DNA of 5,561 nt. It comes from Verrucomicrobiota bacterium. Lineage in GTDB: Bacteria; Verrucomicrobiota; Kiritimatiellia; CAIQIC01; Lenti-01. A program made the translations under genes and the position numbers. Shown piece by piece: positions 5,106-5,561 of the stretch; within the stretch, counting starts at the first letter, position 1; each line of letters opens with the position of its first letter. The notes under the pieces are model-generated. The model saw nothing but the letters and a program-made list of their open reading frames with translations, did not search any database and was not told the origin of the DNA. The stretch is taken from contig DMJA01000215.1 of assembly GCA_003451935.1 (NCBI GenBank), positions 1 to 5,561 on the forward strand, in the 5' to 3' direction.

Positions 5106-5561
5106 ATGAACATTCTGGTCACCGGCGCAGCGGGGTTCATCGGCTACCACGTCGCCAAGGCGCTGCTGGCGCGCGGCGATTCCGTCGTGGGCTTCGACAA
5201 CGTCAACGACTACTACGACGTGTCCCTCAAGGAGGCGCGGCTGGCGCAACTGCTTCCCAACCCGGCCTTCACCTTCGTGAAGGGATCCCTGGAAGACGCG
5301 GCGGCGATGAACGCGCTCTTTTCGGGCCGTCCCTTCGACCGCGTGATCCACCTGGCCGCGCAGGCGGGCGTGCGCTATTCGCTGACGAATCCCGGCGCCT
5401 ACGTGCAGAGCAACCTCGTCGGCTTCCTGAACATCCTCGAGGGGTGCCGCCACGCGAAGACGCCCCACCTGGCCTACGCCTCCAGCAGCTCGGTCTATGG
5501 CCTCAACGCGCACTATCCCTTTTCCGTGCACGACAACGTGGACCATCCCGTCTCGCTCTAC
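5106..5561 (+). CDS. NAD-dependent nucleotide-sugar epimerase, UDP-glucuronate 4-epimerase type, partial (C-terminus beyond the right edge)
   Basis: The product belongs to the extended short-chain dehydrogenase family. It would interconvert UDP-glucuronate and UDP-galacturonate in the cytosol, supplying precursors for capsule, exopolysaccharide or LPS (CapI/LpsL-like). The 152 visible residues show the NAD-binding GAAGFIG (7-13), D31 at the end of the second strand for the adenosine ribose, NVNDYYDVSLKEARL (typical of this subgroup), HLAAQAGVRYS (82-92), ASSSSVYG (125-132) with the catalytic Ser region, and DHPVSLY (146-152). Y152, the last codon in the window, is by family alignment the catalytic Tyr of YxxxK; the Lys is beyond the edge. 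About 170-190 residues should be missing. UDP-glucose 4-epimerase or dTDP-glucose dehydratase are less likely given the DNVNDYYD and AAQAGVRYS signatures. It starts one base after ruvB. Confidence 0.92.
   Translation, partial: MNILVTGAAGFIGYHVAKALLARGDSVVGFDNVNDYYDVSLKEARLAQLLPNPAFTFVKGSLEDAAAMNALFSGRPFDRVIHLAAQAGVRYSLTNPGAYVQSNLVGFLNILEGCRHAKTPHLAYASSSSVYGLNAHYPFSVHDNVDHPVSLY

Noticed and set aside
3962..5140. Minus-strand open frame of 392 residues opposite ruvB and the tRNA
   Set aside because: It overlaps the tRNA gene and the whole of ruvB and has a histidine/arginine/glycine/alanine-rich, motif-free translation. ruvB is unambiguous.
4893..5546. Minus-strand open frame of 217 residues opposite the epimerase
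   Set aside because: The opposite frame shows GAAGFIG, ASSSSVYG and the catalytic Tyr of an epimerase. The minus frame shows no motif.

Overview
The window is a GC-rich bacterial chromosome segment with tightly packed genes. Signal peptides on two small proteins and a polyprenyl-phosphate sugar transferase point to a cell envelope that makes exported polysaccharide, most likely Gram-negative. Several starts have no Shine-Dalgarno sequence while others do. Together with the protein content, this loosely suggests a PVC-type lineage (Verrucomicrobiota/Kiritimatiellota/Lentisphaerota), but that is a guess; no taxonomic marker here is decisive.

Layout. The left two thirds (1-3780) is one leftward run of five genes. 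Read 5'->3' on the minus strand it encodes: a 92-residue secreted coiled-coil protein (3780-3502); a CbpA-type J-domain co-chaperone (3488-2475); a 170-residue secreted protein of unknown function (2390-1878); a STAS-domain protein (1867-1334); and a membrane sugar transferase that initiates exopolysaccharide synthesis (1262 to beyond the left edge). Gaps are 13, 84, 10 and 71 bases. A good promoter sits in front of the coiled-coil gene, and weaker candidates sit before the 170-residue gene and the sugar transferase.

The 148-base region 3781-3928 is a divergent regulatory region with two back-to-back promoters, one leftward and one rightward. The rightward one drives tRNA-Leu(CAG) (3929-4015), which has an encoded CCA and a strong intrinsic terminator (4024-4058). 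Immediately after it comes ruvB (4085-5104), the Holliday-junction branch-migration motor, without ruvA or ruvC in view. One base after the ruvB stop starts an NAD-dependent epimerase of the UDP-glucuronate 4-epimerase type (5106 to beyond the right edge).

Functional links. The sugar transferase at the left edge and the nucleotide-sugar epimerase at the right edge both belong to surface polysaccharide synthesis, so the window may lie inside or beside an exopolysaccharide locus with housekeeping genes (J-protein, tRNA, ruvB) between. The STAS protein and the unknown secreted protein next to the sugar transferase are the least explained parts. I see no mobile element, CRISPR array or clear novel defence system. 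The very long reading frames opposite the leftward genes and ruvB are GC-driven shadows.
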